Source: Paractinoplanes aksuensis (GTDB taxonomy: Bacteria; Actinomycetota; Actinomycetes; Mycobacteriales; Micromonosporaceae). From it: 64,000 nt of DNA. The notes under the pieces are model-generated. The model saw only the letters and a program-made list of their open reading frames with translations, searched no databases and had not been told where the DNA came from. The stretch is from assembly GCF_024137025.1 (NCBI RefSeq), contig NZ_JAMYJR010000026.1, forward strand, positions 1 through 64,000. The letters are read 5' to 3'. The translations under genes were made by a program, and so were the position numbers. Below, in pieces: positions 7,139 through 15,031 of this stretch (the stretch's first letter is position 1; each line of letters starts with the position of its first letter).

Positions 7139-7699
7139 ATGACCACGATGCGCGAGCGCATGCTCGCCGGTGAGCTCTACCGGGCCGACGATCCGGCCCT
7201 CTTCGACGACATGAACCGGGCCGCGGCGCTCTCCCATCGTCTCAACACGGCCGACCCCACCGACCATGCTCTGCGGCGCGAGCTGCTCACCGAGCTGCTC
7301 GGCCGCTTCGGTGAGGACAGCGAGATCCGGCCGCCGTTCCGGTGCGACTACGGCTACCAGACGTTCGTGGGCGCCCGCACCTTCGCCAATTTCGGTCTGA
7401 TCAGCCTGGATGTGGCGACGGTCACGATCGGCGACGACGTGCAGATGGGGCCGAACGTGCAGTTGCTCACGGCCTGGCACCCGGTTGCGGCCGGGCCGCG
7501 GCGCGAGAAGTGGGAGGCCGCCTCGCCCATCGTCATCGGCGACAACGTGTGGCTCGGCGGCGGGGTTCTCGTACTGCCGGGGGTGACCATCGGTGACAAC
7601 ACTGTCGTCGGCGCCGGGGCGGTCGTGACCAAAGACCTGCCACCGAACGTGGTCGCTGTGGGCAATCCGGCCCGCGTGATCCGGGAGGTGGAGCCGTGA
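7139..7699 (+). CDS. Sugar O-acetyltransferase, maltose/galactoside acetyltransferase type
   Basis: 186 residues. The N-terminal MRERMLAGELYRADDPALFDD region is typical of maltose acetyltransferase domains. The rest is a left-handed beta-helix of hexapeptide repeats (IGDDVQMGPNVQLLTAWHP, then VIGDNVWLGGGVLVLPGVTIG and NTVVGAGAVVTKDLP). The His in TAWHP is the expected catalytic base. It transfers acetyl from acetyl-CoA to a sugar. ATG at 7139 follows a palindrome directly and may start a leaderless mRNA. It overlaps the next gene, a TetR regulator, by 4 bp. Confidence 0.9.
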   Translation: MTTMRERMLAGELYRADDPALFDDMNRAAALSHRLNTADPTDHALRRELLTELLGRFGEDSEIRPPFRCDYGYQTFVGARTFANFGLISLDVATVTIGDDVQMGPNVQLLTAWHPVAAGPRREKWEAASPIVIGDNVWLGGGVLVLPGVTIGDNTVVGAGAVVTKDLPPNVVAVGNPARVIREVEP

Positions 7700-8265
7700 C
7701 CGTCGTGCCCACCGCGCGCTCGCCCCGGCGCTACGACCCCGACCGCAAGAGCCGGATCGTCGACGCGGCCATCGAGGTGATCGCCGACCACGGTGTCGCC
7801 GGCACCACCAGCCGGCGCATCGCGGCCGCCGCCGACGTGCCGCTGGGCTCGATCACGTACCACTTCGACAACCTGGAGGACCTGCTCGAACAGGCCTTCC
7901 GGCGGCATGCCGAGCTGATGTCGCCGCGCTACGAGGCGCACTTCGAAGGGGTCACCGACCTGGCCGGCTTCGCCGACGCCGTCACCGACCTGATCAACGG
8001 GGACGCCGGCGGCGACCCGCGCGACTGGGCGGTGTCGTACGAGCTCTATCTGGCCGCCCTGCGCAACCCGACCCTCCGCAGTGTGACCGACGCCTGGATG
8101 CGCCGGTCACGGACGGTTCTGGAGCGCTTCATCGATCCGGTCACCGCCCGGGGGATCGACGCGGTCATCGAAGGCCTCGTCATGCACCTCATCCTGTCCA
8201 CCGCCACGGACGACCGCGCGGAGACCCGGACGATCGTCGGCCGCTTCCTGGGAGTGCCGCAGTGA
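7696..8265 (+). CDS. TetR family regulator
   Basis: 189 residues. The HTH lies at about 18-65: SRIVDAAIEVIADHGVAGT, then TSRRIAAAADVPLGSITYHF. The ligand-binding half is variable. GTG at 7696 overlaps the acetyltransferase stop (GTGA), and its own stop overlaps the MFS start in the same way, so the three genes are one operon. It probably represses this operon through the palindrome at 7125-7136 and responds to a compound exported or modified by its partners. Confidence 0.88.
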   Translation: MTVVPTARSPRRYDPDRKSRIVDAAIEVIADHGVAGTTSRRIAAAADVPLGSITYHFDNLEDLLEQAFRRHAELMSPRYEAHFEGVTDLAGFADAVTDLINGDAGGDPRDWAVSYELYLAALRNPTLRSVTDAWMRRSRTVLERFIDPVTARGIDAVIEGLVMHLILSTATDDRAETRTIVGRFLGVPQ

Positions 8266-9503
8266 CCACCGAAGTCGAAGCCACCCCGGAAGTACGGGCG
8301 GCGACCCGCGCGGTCTATGCCGCCTTCATCATGGCCGGGGTCGCGGCCGCCAGCTGGGCCTCCCGGATCCCGCAGGTGCGTGACGAGCTCGGTCTGACCC
8401 CGTCCGGCATCGGCCTGGTGCTGCTGGCGCTGGCCGCCGGTTCGATCATCTCGCTGCTGCTGGCGGGTCAGGTCGTGGCCCGGTTCGGTTCCAGCCGCAC
8501 GGTCGCCGTGATGGGCGCGCTACTCGGTGTGGCCCTGATCGGGATCGCGATCGGTTACCAGTTCGGTGTGCTGCCAGTGGTCGTGGGCCTGTTCGCGTTC
8601 GGGTTCGCCAACGGCTCGTGGGACGTGGCCATGAACGTCCAGGGCGCGATCGTCGAACGGCGTCTGGGCAAGGCGATCATGCCGCGCTTCCACGCCGGCT
8701 TCAGCGTCGGCACGGTGGCGGGCGCCCTGGTCGGGGCGGGGGCGGTCGCGCTCGGCATCTCGGTCACGATCCACCTGGCCGTCACCGCGGTGCTGATCGC
8801 GGCCATCGTCATCGTCTCGGTGCGCGCCTTCGTGCCCGACGACGCCGGCCCGGTGCCGGCCGTGACCCCGTCCGACCCGACGATGGTCGGCTCGACCGCG
8901 CCGGTCACCAAGCGCAACGGGCTGCACGATGCCCTGGCTACGTGGCGTGAGCCGCGCACGATCATGGTCGGTGTGTTCGTGCTGGCGTTCGCGTTCACCG
9001 AGGGTGCCGGGATCGACTGGATCAGCGTCTCGATGATCGACAGCTACGGCACGTCGGCCGCTGTCGGCACGCTCGCCTTCGCGCTCTTCCTGGCCGCGAT
9101 GACGGCCGGGCGGTGGTTCGGGCCGGCCCTGCTCGACCGGTACGGGCGGGTGGCGGTCGTGCGGGTGCTGGCGGCGGTCAGCCTGGCCGGGCTGGCGCTC
9201 TACATCCTGGGACCGTCGACGCCGCTGGCCTTCGTGGGCGCGCTGTTCTGGGGGCTGGGGGCGTCGCTCGGCTTCCCGGTCGGCATGAGCGCGGCCGCCG
9301 ACGATCCGGCCCACGCGGCGTCCCGGGTGAGTGTGGTGGCCTCGATCGGCTACTGCGCCTTCCTGGGCGGGCCGCCGCTGATCGGCTTCCTCGGCGACCA
9401 CATCATGGTCAAGAACGCTCTGGTCGCGGTGGCGGTACTGCTGATCATCTCGATCACGATCGCCGGCGCGGTGAAGCCGCTGCCCGAGCCCAAGGTTCCG
9501 TAG
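8262..9503 (+). CDS. MFS transporter
   Basis: 413 residues with about twelve hydrophobic segments, resembling the YbjJ-like branch of the major facilitator superfamily (start AVYAAFIMAGVAAASWASRIPQVRDELGL; mid-protein GFANGSWDVAMNVQGAIVERRLG). It is likely a proton-driven exporter in the cytoplasmic membrane. The substrate is unknown. It is the third gene of the acetyltransferase-TetR-MFS operon, a common arrangement for small-molecule efflux. GTG start within a GTGA overlap. Confidence 0.88.
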   Translation: MTTEVEATPEVRAATRAVYAAFIMAGVAAASWASRIPQVRDELGLTPSGIGLVLLALAAGSIISLLLAGQVVARFGSSRTVAVMGALLGVALIGIAIGYQFGVLPVVVGLFAFGFANGSWDVAMNVQGAIVERRLGKAIMPRFHAGFSVGTVAGALVGAGAVALGISVTIHLAVTAVLIAAIVIVSVRAFVPDDAGPVPAVTPSDPTMVGSTAPVTKRNGLHDALATWREPRTIMVGVFVLAFAFTEGAGIDWISVSMIDSYGTSAAVGTLAFALFLAAMTAGRWFGPALLDRYGRVAVVRVLAAVSLAGLALYILGPSTPLAFVGALFWGLGASLGFPVGMSAAADDPAHAASRVSVVASIGYCAFLGGPPLIGFLGDHIMVKNALVAVAVLLIISITIAGAVKPLPEPKVP

Positions 9504-9520
9504 GCGTACTGTCTCGGCCC

Positions 9521-10087
9521 GTGGGCAGCAGCTATCAGACGGTTCTGGCCGTCGGTGAACTGGAAGACGTCCGAGCCGCGGTGGCGGGGTGCGGGCAGCG
9601 GGCCGTGATCATGCCGATGGGCGAGCGCCGCTGGGCGGTGGTCCCGGAGGGTGACGGGGTTTATGCCGAGACCGACGGACTGGCGACGCGCCTCAAGCTG
9701 GCCGCCACGTTCAGCCTGTTCGACTCCGACGTGCTGGTGGCCATGCTGTTCCGCGACGGCGCGGCCTACCACGAGTACCTGTCGGACCAGTCCCAGTTGA
9801 TGGAGGCCTGGGACGATGACGACAACGAGATCTGGTTCGACATGCTCGGGCGCCCCTATCCGCCCGGCGCGACGCCGCCGTCCGGGGCCTACGGCGCCGA
9901 CCCCGTGGCCTTCGTACCGCTGGGTCTGGGTCCGGTCGACGAGGCTGAGCTGGCCTCGGCGCTGGCCGGGCCGGAGCGTGACGCCGGCGAGCAGCACCAC
10001 GCGATCGTGCACGCGCTCAACTTCGAGGACGCTCGCCCGCTGACCATGAAGTACGCCGACGCGGTGGCTTCCGGCCGGGGTGTCTGA
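9521..10087 (+). CDS. Hypothetical protein
   Basis: 188 residues, soluble and acidic, with no family I recognise. The opening SYQTVLAVGELEDVRAAV and the segment VAMLFRDGAAYHEYLSDQSQLMEAWDDD look like a compact alpha/beta protein. The GTG start 17 bp after the MFS stop is chosen because the family-like sequence begins there; the frame is open far upstream through the MFS gene. It is followed at short distance by a small Cys-containing protein and a GNAT acetyltransferase, suggesting one transcription unit. Confidence 0.7.
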   Translation: MGSSYQTVLAVGELEDVRAAVAGCGQRAVIMPMGERRWAVVPEGDGVYAETDGLATRLKLAATFSLFDSDVLVAMLFRDGAAYHEYLSDQSQLMEAWDDDDNEIWFDMLGRPYPPGATPPSGAYGADPVAFVPLGLGPVDEAELASALAGPERDAGEQHHAIVHALNFEDARPLTMKYADAVASGRGV

Positions 10088-10106
10088 TTTCGCCGTACGG
10101 TGGGGT

Positions 10107-10370
10107 ATGGCCAAGCCTCATCTCCGCCCACCCATGACCCCGGCTCAGAAGGCGACCCCCGACCCCACGCCCGACGCGCTGCCGGCCAGCGAGTTCGGCG
10201 TCGTGACGGCCGGCGGCCGGTGTCCCACCTGCGACAAGGTGGTGACCGACGTCAACGCCGAGCCGCTCGACTATCAGGAGCTCGAGGACGGCTCGCTGCT
10301 GGTCGAGTCGGTCGTGTTCGTCGTGCTGCCGTGCGGGCACGATTTCACGCGCGAGGTGCGGATACGCTGA
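10107..10370 (+). CDS. Small protein with zinc-ribbon-like cysteines
   Basis: 87 residues. A CPTCDK motif near residue 36 and an LPCGHDF motif near residue 76 could make a small metal site (CxxC plus CxH). The first 25 residues are Pro/Thr-rich. No named family recognised. ATG at 10107 is preceded by a GGTGGGG stretch; an in-frame GTG at 10080 overlapping the previous stop is the alternative. It lies 6 bp before the GNAT gene, probably co-transcribed. Confidence 0.65.
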   Translation: MAKPHLRPPMTPAQKATPDPTPDALPASEFGVVTAGGRCPTCDKVVTDVNAEPLDYQELEDGSLLVESVVFVVLPCGHDFTREVRIR

Positions 10371-10376
10371 CCCGCC

Positions 10377-10901
10377 GTGGATGCTTACGGGGAACAGGTC
10401 CGGTTGCGGGCCATGGGTGTGGCCGACGCCGAGTCGTTGTGGCGCTGGAACCACGACGCCGAGGTCATGCGGTGGATGGACGAGGGCTACGCCGAGACCA
10501 TCGGGCAGGTGGCCAAGTGGCTCGACGAGCGGGCCGGCAACGCGTACGGCGATGTGCTCTTCGGCATCGAGGAGCCGGGCGGCACGCTGATCGGGCTGGT
10601 GCGGCTGCACGGCGCCGAACCCGAGACCGGCGTGGCCGACCTGGACATCTACCTCGGTGAGAAGGACTTCTGGGGCAAGGGGTACGCCACCGACGCGATG
10701 CGGACGGCCTGCCGGTACGGGTTCGAGAAGATGCGCCTACGCAAGATCACCCTGACCGCGGTCGTCGAGAACGAGGCCGCCCTGCACATCTACCGCAAGG
10801 TCGGCTTCGTCGAGGAGGGCCGGCTGCGGCAGGTGTTCCGCCACGAGGGTCAGTGGATCGACAAGTTCACGATGGGGCTGCTGGCCGGCGAGCTGCGCTG
10901 A
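10377..10901 (+). CDS. GNAT family N-acetyltransferase, RimJ/RimL type
   Basis: 174 residues. GNAT motifs are visible: LDIYLGEKDFWGKGYATDAMRT around 85-106 contains the acetyl-CoA-binding Q/R-x-x-G-x-G/A-like loop (here WGKGYA). The C-terminal VVENEAALHIYRKVGFVEEGRLR is typical of RimJ/RimL-like enzymes. It acetylates an amine on a protein or small molecule; the target is unknown. GTG start 6 bp after the preceding stop. It converges on the NUDIX gene with a 3-bp gap. Confidence 0.88.
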   Translation: MDAYGEQVRLRAMGVADAESLWRWNHDAEVMRWMDEGYAETIGQVAKWLDERAGNAYGDVLFGIEEPGGTLIGLVRLHGAEPETGVADLDIYLGEKDFWGKGYATDAMRTACRYGFEKMRLRKITLTAVVENEAALHIYRKVGFVEEGRLRQVFRHEGQWIDKFTMGLLAGELR

Positions 10902-10904
10902 CCG

Positions 10905-11393
10905 CTACTTCATCACCAGGCGGCCGGTGGCCTCGAACTGGGCCAGGTCGGCCAGGGTCTCGTCGAGGACGAACGACTTCGGGCCGGGGAGCGCGTCGAG
11001 CGGGAAGAAACCCGCGTCGACCGACTCCTCGGTCTGGCGCAGCAGTTCGCCCTCCCACGTGTGGATCCGGAACGACATGAGGATCTGCTGGTAGGTGTGC
11101 CCGTAGTCGTTCGTGTAGGTGTACGCGCTGTAGAACGCGAACGGCGTGAGCGAGGTCGCCCGCAGGCCCGTCTCTTCCCATACCTCGCGGATCGCGCAGT
11201 CTTCCATGCTCTCGCCGAGCTCCATCGCCCCGGCCGGAATGGCCCAGCGGTGGTTGTCGGACCGCTGGATCAGCAACAGCCGGTTCTGGTCGTCGAAGAT
11301 CACGCCTCGCGCCCCGACGAACAGGATCGTGTCGGAATCCCCGACGCTCGCCCGCACCTTGCCCAGGTAAGACTCAGCCCACGTCAATGCCAC
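10905..11393 (-). CDS. NUDIX hydrolase
   Basis: 162 residues. A complete Nudix box is present: GAMELGESMEDCAIREVWEE followed by TGL (about 56-78), matching Gx5Ex7REUxEExGU, with the glutamates that bind Mg2+. It cleaves a nucleoside diphosphate linked to another group; the substrate is unassigned, though its position 13 bp after ku might hint at nucleotide-pool cleaning. GTG start at 11393. Likely co-transcribed with ku on the minus strand. Confidence 0.9.
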   Translation of the reverse strand: MALTWAESYLGKVRASVGDSDTILFVGARGVIFDDQNRLLLIQRSDNHRWAIPAGAMELGESMEDCAIREVWEETGLRATSLTPFAFYSAYTYTNDYGHTYQQILMSFRIHTWEGELLRQTEESVDAGFFPLDALPGPKSFVLDETLADLAQFEATGRLVMK

Positions 11394-11406
11394 GGGCCAA
11401 CTTTAG

Positions 11407-12294
11407 TCACGCCGACTTCTTCACCGCTTTCTTGGCGGGTGTGGCCTTCTTCGCTGCCGCTTTCTTGGCCGGAGCCTTCTTGGCCGGCGTCTTCTTTTCC
11501 AAAGGCGCCGACTCGCCGCGCGCCGCCTTGGCCCGCTCGACCGAGGCCTTCAGGGCCGCCATCAGGTCGACCGCGGCCGCCGGGGCTTCCTCGGCCTCTT
11601 CCGGCTGCACGATCTCGCGCCCCTCGACCTTGGCGTCGATCACCTCTTGCAGGGCGGCCCGGTAGTTGTCGGTGAACTCCTCGGCCTTGAAGCTGCCGGC
11701 CATCGAGTCGATCAGCGAGCTGGCCATGGCCAGCTCGGCCGGGCGGGTCTCGATGTCCTCGTCGAGGAACCCGAAGTCGGGCGTACGCACCTCGTCCGGC
11801 CAGAGCATGGTGTTGAGCACGAGCACGCCCTCGTGCACCCGCAGCGTGGCCAGCTGTTCGCGCTGGCGGATCGCGATCTTGACGATGGCGACCCGGTCGG
11901 CGTCCTGCAGCGCGTCGCGCAGCAACACGTACGGCTTGGCCGCCTGGCCCTCGGGCTCGAGGTAGTACGACTTGGCGAACAGGATCGGGTCGATCTGCTC
12001 GGCCGGCACGAACTCGAGCACGTCGATCGCGCGCGATGTGGTCAGCGGCAGGTCGGCGAAGTCCTCGTCGGTGAGGATCACCATCTCGCCGCCGCCGATG
12101 TCGTAGCCCTTGGCGATGTCGTCGTAGCTGACCACCTCGCCGTCGACCGAGCACGTGCGCTGATACTTGATCCGGCCGCCGTCGGTGCGGTGCACCTGAT
12201 GGAACCGGATGTCTTTTTCCTCGGTCGCCGAGTACAGCTTGACGGCGATGGACACCAGGCCGAAGGAGACCGCGCCCTTCCAGATCGCTCGCAT
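11407..12294 (-). CDS. ku: Ku protein, non-homologous end joining
   Basis: 295 residues. It begins MRAIWKGAVSFGLVSIAVKLY, the signature opening of bacterial Ku, followed by the Ku core to about residue 250. A C-terminal tail rich in Lys, Ala and Pro (KKTPAKKAPAKKAAAKK) is typical of actinobacterial Ku and helps DNA threading and binding. A homodimer forms a ring on double-strand ends and recruits LigD. It is divergent from the ligase/polymerase pair across a 39-bp gap, so the NHEJ genes share a bidirectional promoter region. Confidence 0.97.
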   Translation of the reverse strand: MRAIWKGAVSFGLVSIAVKLYSATEEKDIRFHQVHRTDGGRIKYQRTCSVDGEVVSYDDIAKGYDIGGGEMVILTDEDFADLPLTTSRAIDVLEFVPAEQIDPILFAKSYYLEPEGQAAKPYVLLRDALQDADRVAIVKIAIRQREQLATLRVHEGVLVLNTMLWPDEVRTPDFGFLDEDIETRPAELAMASSLIDSMAGSFKAEEFTDNYRAALQEVIDAKVEGREIVQPEEAEEAPAAAVDLMAALKASVERAKAARGESAPLEKKTPAKKAPAKKAAAKKATPAKKAVKKSA

Positions 12295-12333
12295 GACAAC
12301 TCCTGTACCCGCCGGTGAGACGACCTGATCAGG

Positions 12334-13338
12334 ATGGCATCACTGAGACCCCTGCGTAAGGTGTTCGATCCTGCCTATGGTGATCGGGTGCCTGGTGCGC
12401 CGTTGTCTCCGATGCTCGCGACCGCCGGTGCGCTGCCGGTCGGGCCGGGCTGGAGCTACGAGTTCAAGTGGGACGGGGTACGCGTTCTCGCGCTCTTCAC
12501 CGAGGGGCCACCCGACCTGTTCGCGCGCTCCGGGGCGGTCGTGACGGCGGCGTACCCCGAGATCGCCGACCTCCGGCTGCCCGCGGGCACCCTGGTCGAC
12601 GGCGAGATGGTCGTGCTCGACGCGGGCGGCCGGCCGTCGTTCACCGCGCTGGCCGAGCGCATGCACGTGCGCGAACGGCTGCGGGCGGCCCGGCTGGCGG
12701 TGACCCTGCCGGTCACGTACATGATATTCGACCTGCTCTTTCTCGACGGCCACGACTGCACCGGCCTGCCCTATCGAGCCCGCCGCGAGAAGCTGGTCGA
12801 GCTCGGGCTGGCCGGGCCGAACTGGATGGTGCCGCCCTCGTTCGGCGACGGGCCGGCCACCGCGGACGCGGCCCGCGAGAACAACCTCGAGGGCGTGGTG
12901 GCCAAGCGGGACGACTCGGGCTACCTGCCGGGCAGCCGCTCGCCGGACTGGGTCAAGGTCAAGTTCGACCGGACCGGGGACTACGTGATCGGTGGTTGGC
13001 GGTCCGGCGTACGCAAGCTCGGGGGTCTGCTCGTCGGTGTGCCCACCCCGGACGGGCTGGCGTTCCGGGGCCGGGTCGGCGGGGGCATCGGCGCCGTGGC
13101 CGAGAAAGAGCTGCTGGCCGCGCTCGAGCCGCTGGCTCGGAAGGACTCGCCGTTCGCGGCGGGCGCGGTGCCCCGCGAGGATTCCCGGGGAGCCCATTGG
13201 GTACGACCGGAGCTGGTGGTCGAGGTCCGCTACGGCAACCGGACGCCGGACGGGCGGTTGCGGTTCCCCCGCTACCTGCGCTTGCGCGACGACAAGTCGG
13301 CCGAGGAGTGTGCGGAGGAGGACGACGATGCCCGCTGA
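12334..13338 (+). CDS. LigD-type ATP-dependent DNA ligase (ligase domain only)
   Basis: 334 residues. Ligase motif I is YEFKWDGVR at about 48-56, with Lys as the adenylation site. Further motifs are LVDGEMVVLD, TYMIFDLLFLDG, EGVVAKRDD and WVKVKF, then an OB-fold C-terminal part. It seals nicks in the NHEJ pathway. The polymerase domain is encoded separately by the next gene, which overlaps by 11 bp. No phosphoesterase domain is seen. The ATG at 12334 adds about 27 residues before the family core, so an internal start such as the GTG at about 12388 is possible. Confidence 0.92.
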   Translation: MASLRPLRKVFDPAYGDRVPGAPLSPMLATAGALPVGPGWSYEFKWDGVRVLALFTEGPPDLFARSGAVVTAAYPEIADLRLPAGTLVDGEMVVLDAGGRPSFTALAERMHVRERLRAARLAVTLPVTYMIFDLLFLDGHDCTGLPYRARREKLVELGLAGPNWMVPPSFGDGPATADAARENNLEGVVAKRDDSGYLPGSRSPDWVKVKFDRTGDYVIGGWRSGVRKLGGLLVGVPTPDGLAFRGRVGGGIGAVAEKELLAALEPLARKDSPFAAGAVPREDSRGAHWVRPELVVEVRYGNRTPDGRLRFPRYLRLRDDKSAEECAEEDDDAR

Positions 13339-14236
13339 CCGGTTCCCCGTCTCGATCGACGGCCGGGATCTCGAGCTCTCGAACCTCGACAAGCTGATGT
13401 ACCCGGCCGCCGGCTTCACCAAGGGCGAGGTCATCGACTACTACACGCGCATCGCCCCGGTCATGCTCCCGCACCTGGCCGGCCGCGCGGTGACCCGTAT
13501 CCGCTATCCGAACGGCGTCGATGGGGTGCACTTCTTCGAGAAGAACAAGCCCGGGGGTACGCCGGACTGGGTGCGCCTCGAGACGCTGCCGGTGCCCGGA
13601 TCGACCAGGAGCCGCGAGACCATCGACTTCGTCGTCGTCGACGAGCTGCCTACGCTGGTCTGGCTGGCCAATCTGGCCGCGCTCGAGCTGCACACCCCGC
13701 AGTGGCGGATCGGGGCCGACCCCGACCTGCTCGTCGTCGACCTGGATCCGGGGGCGCCGGCCGGGCTCAAGGAGTGCAGCGCGGTGGCCGTGCTGATGCG
13801 CGACCGGCTCGAGGCGGACGGGGTCGCGGCCTACCCGAAGACGTCGGGCAAGAAGGGGATGCAGCTGTGCTGCCCGATCTCCGGCACGCAGGACGCCGAG
13901 CTCGTGGCGGCGTACGCCAAAAAGGTCGCGGAAGAGTTGGCGGCGATGGTCCCCGGCTCGATCACGGCCAAGATGGCCAAGGCCGTGCGGCCGGGCAAGG
14001 TCTTCATCGACTGGAGTCAGAACAGCGCGGCCAAGACCACGGTGACGCCCTATTCGCTGCGGGCCCAGGCCGAGCCGACCGCCTCGACCCCGCTGACCTG
14101 GGACGAGGTCGAGGCGGTGGCGACCGGGGCGCAGGAGCCTCGGCACTACCTCGCGACCGAGGTGTTGAAGCGGGTCGAGAAGCACGGTGACCTGATGGAA
14201 GACCTGCTCGAACCCGGCCCGGAGCTGCCGGTCTAG
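13328..14236 (+). CDS. LigD-type primase-polymerase domain protein
   Basis: 302 residues of the archaeo-eukaryotic primase-like LigD polymerase family: LSNLDKLMYPAAGFTKGEVIDYY near the start, then HFFEKNKP, and LLVVDLDPG near 138, where the two Asp residues bind the catalytic metals. PKTSGKKGMQL follows. It fills gaps and adds nucleotides at double-strand breaks during NHEJ. ATG at 13328 overlaps the ligase gene by 11 bp, so the two are translationally coupled and together replace a fused LigD. Confidence 0.94.
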   Translation: MPADRFPVSIDGRDLELSNLDKLMYPAAGFTKGEVIDYYTRIAPVMLPHLAGRAVTRIRYPNGVDGVHFFEKNKPGGTPDWVRLETLPVPGSTRSRETIDFVVVDELPTLVWLANLAALELHTPQWRIGADPDLLVVDLDPGAPAGLKECSAVAVLMRDRLEADGVAAYPKTSGKKGMQLCCPISGTQDAELVAAYAKKVAEELAAMVPGSITAKMAKAVRPGKVFIDWSQNSAAKTTVTPYSLRAQAEPTASTPLTWDEVEAVATGAQEPRHYLATEVLKRVEKHGDLMEDLLEPGPELPV

Positions 14237-14239
14237 ACC

Positions 14240-14258
14240 TACCTTGCGGCGCAAGGTA
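14240..14258. promoter_or_regulatory. PadR operator
   Basis: TACCTTGC-GGC-GCAAGGTA is a perfect 8-bp inverted repeat lying 11 bp before the PadR ATG. It overlaps the probable -10 (TACTGT at 14257-14262). The position implies autorepression. Confidence 0.7.
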
Positions 14259-14269
14259 CTGTGTCGCGC

Positions 14270-14614
14270 ATGGCAGAAGCTTCGCAATTGGCGACGAGTC
14301 TGCGCCGCGGCACTCTCGAGTTCTGCGTCCTGGCCATGGTCGAGACCGAGGACAGGTACGGCAACGAGCTCGTGCGACGACTGGGCGAGGAGCCCGGTGT
14401 GGCCGTCGGCGAGGGCACGATCTATCCGCTGCTCTCCCGGTTGCGCCGGTCGGGTTGGCTGGAGAGCAAATGGGTCGAGTCGCCCAGCGGGCCCCCGCGG
14501 CGCTACTACGGCCTGACCCCGGGCGGGCGCTCCGCGCTCGACCACTTCCGCACCGAATGGGTGCAGTTCCGACAGACCGTCGACCGACTTGTGGGCACAG
14601 GTGAGGCCGCATGA
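14270..14614 (+). CDS. PadR family regulator
   Basis: 114 residues. The winged helix is RRGTLEFCVLAMVETEDRYG, with GEGTIYPLLSRLRRSGWLES and the wing SGPPRRYYGLTPGG, a typical short PadR protein. ATG at 14270 lies 7 bp after a TACTGT -10 motif, so the mRNA may be leaderless; an in-frame GTG at 14261 would add three residues. It overlaps the next gene by 4 bp. PadR plus a HAAS membrane protein is a recurring envelope-stress pair, and the palindrome at 14240-14258 is the likely operator. Confidence 0.92.
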   Translation: MAEASQLATSLRRGTLEFCVLAMVETEDRYGNELVRRLGEEPGVAVGEGTIYPLLSRLRRSGWLESKWVESPSGPPRRYYGLTPGGRSALDHFRTEWVQFRQTVDRLVGTGEAA

Positions 14615-15024
14615 AGACCCGAGAGAACGACGTCGTCGCCGAATACCTGCGCGAGGTTGATCAGCGCCTGGCCGGCCTCCCCGTCCTGCAGCGCCGCGAG
14701 TTGCTCAACGACCTGGCCGCGCACATCGCGGCCGAGCAGGCCGAGCGCAACCTGGCCAGCGAGGGCGAGATCATCGAGGTGCTCGAACGCCTGGGCAGCC
14801 CCGAGGTGGTGGCCGCGGCCGCCCACGAAGAGAACGGCACCCGCTTCACGCCGCCCCCGCCAGCCGCCAACCGGAACAAGCTGTGGCTGATCGTGGGGAT
14901 CGTCGCGGCCGTCGTGCTCGTGCTGGTCACGTGCGGCTTCCTGGCCTTCGCCGGCGCCGACAGCAGCATCGAGGGCCCGGCCCAGCCGGCGGTGACAGCG
15001 CCCGAGACGCTGTCACCGTCCTAG
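14611..15024 (+). CDS. HAAS-domain membrane protein
   Basis: 137 residues. The N-terminal helical domain (VAEYLREVDQRLAGL, LLNDLAAHIAAE and EVLERLGSPEVVA) fits the HAAS signalling domain that co-occurs with PadR regulators. One transmembrane helix lies at about 89-113 (LWLIVGIVAAVVLVLVTCGF), followed by a short Thr/Ala/Pro-rich extracytoplasmic tail. It probably works with the PadR protein whose gene it overlaps. It converges on the XPB gene with a 7-bp gap. Confidence 0.8.
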   Translation: MKTRENDVVAEYLREVDQRLAGLPVLQRRELLNDLAAHIAAEQAERNLASEGEIIEVLERLGSPEVVAAAAHEENGTRFTPPPPAANRNKLWLIVGIVAAVVLVLVTCGFLAFAGADSSIEGPAQPAVTAPETLSPS

Positions 15025-15031
15025 CGGGTCG

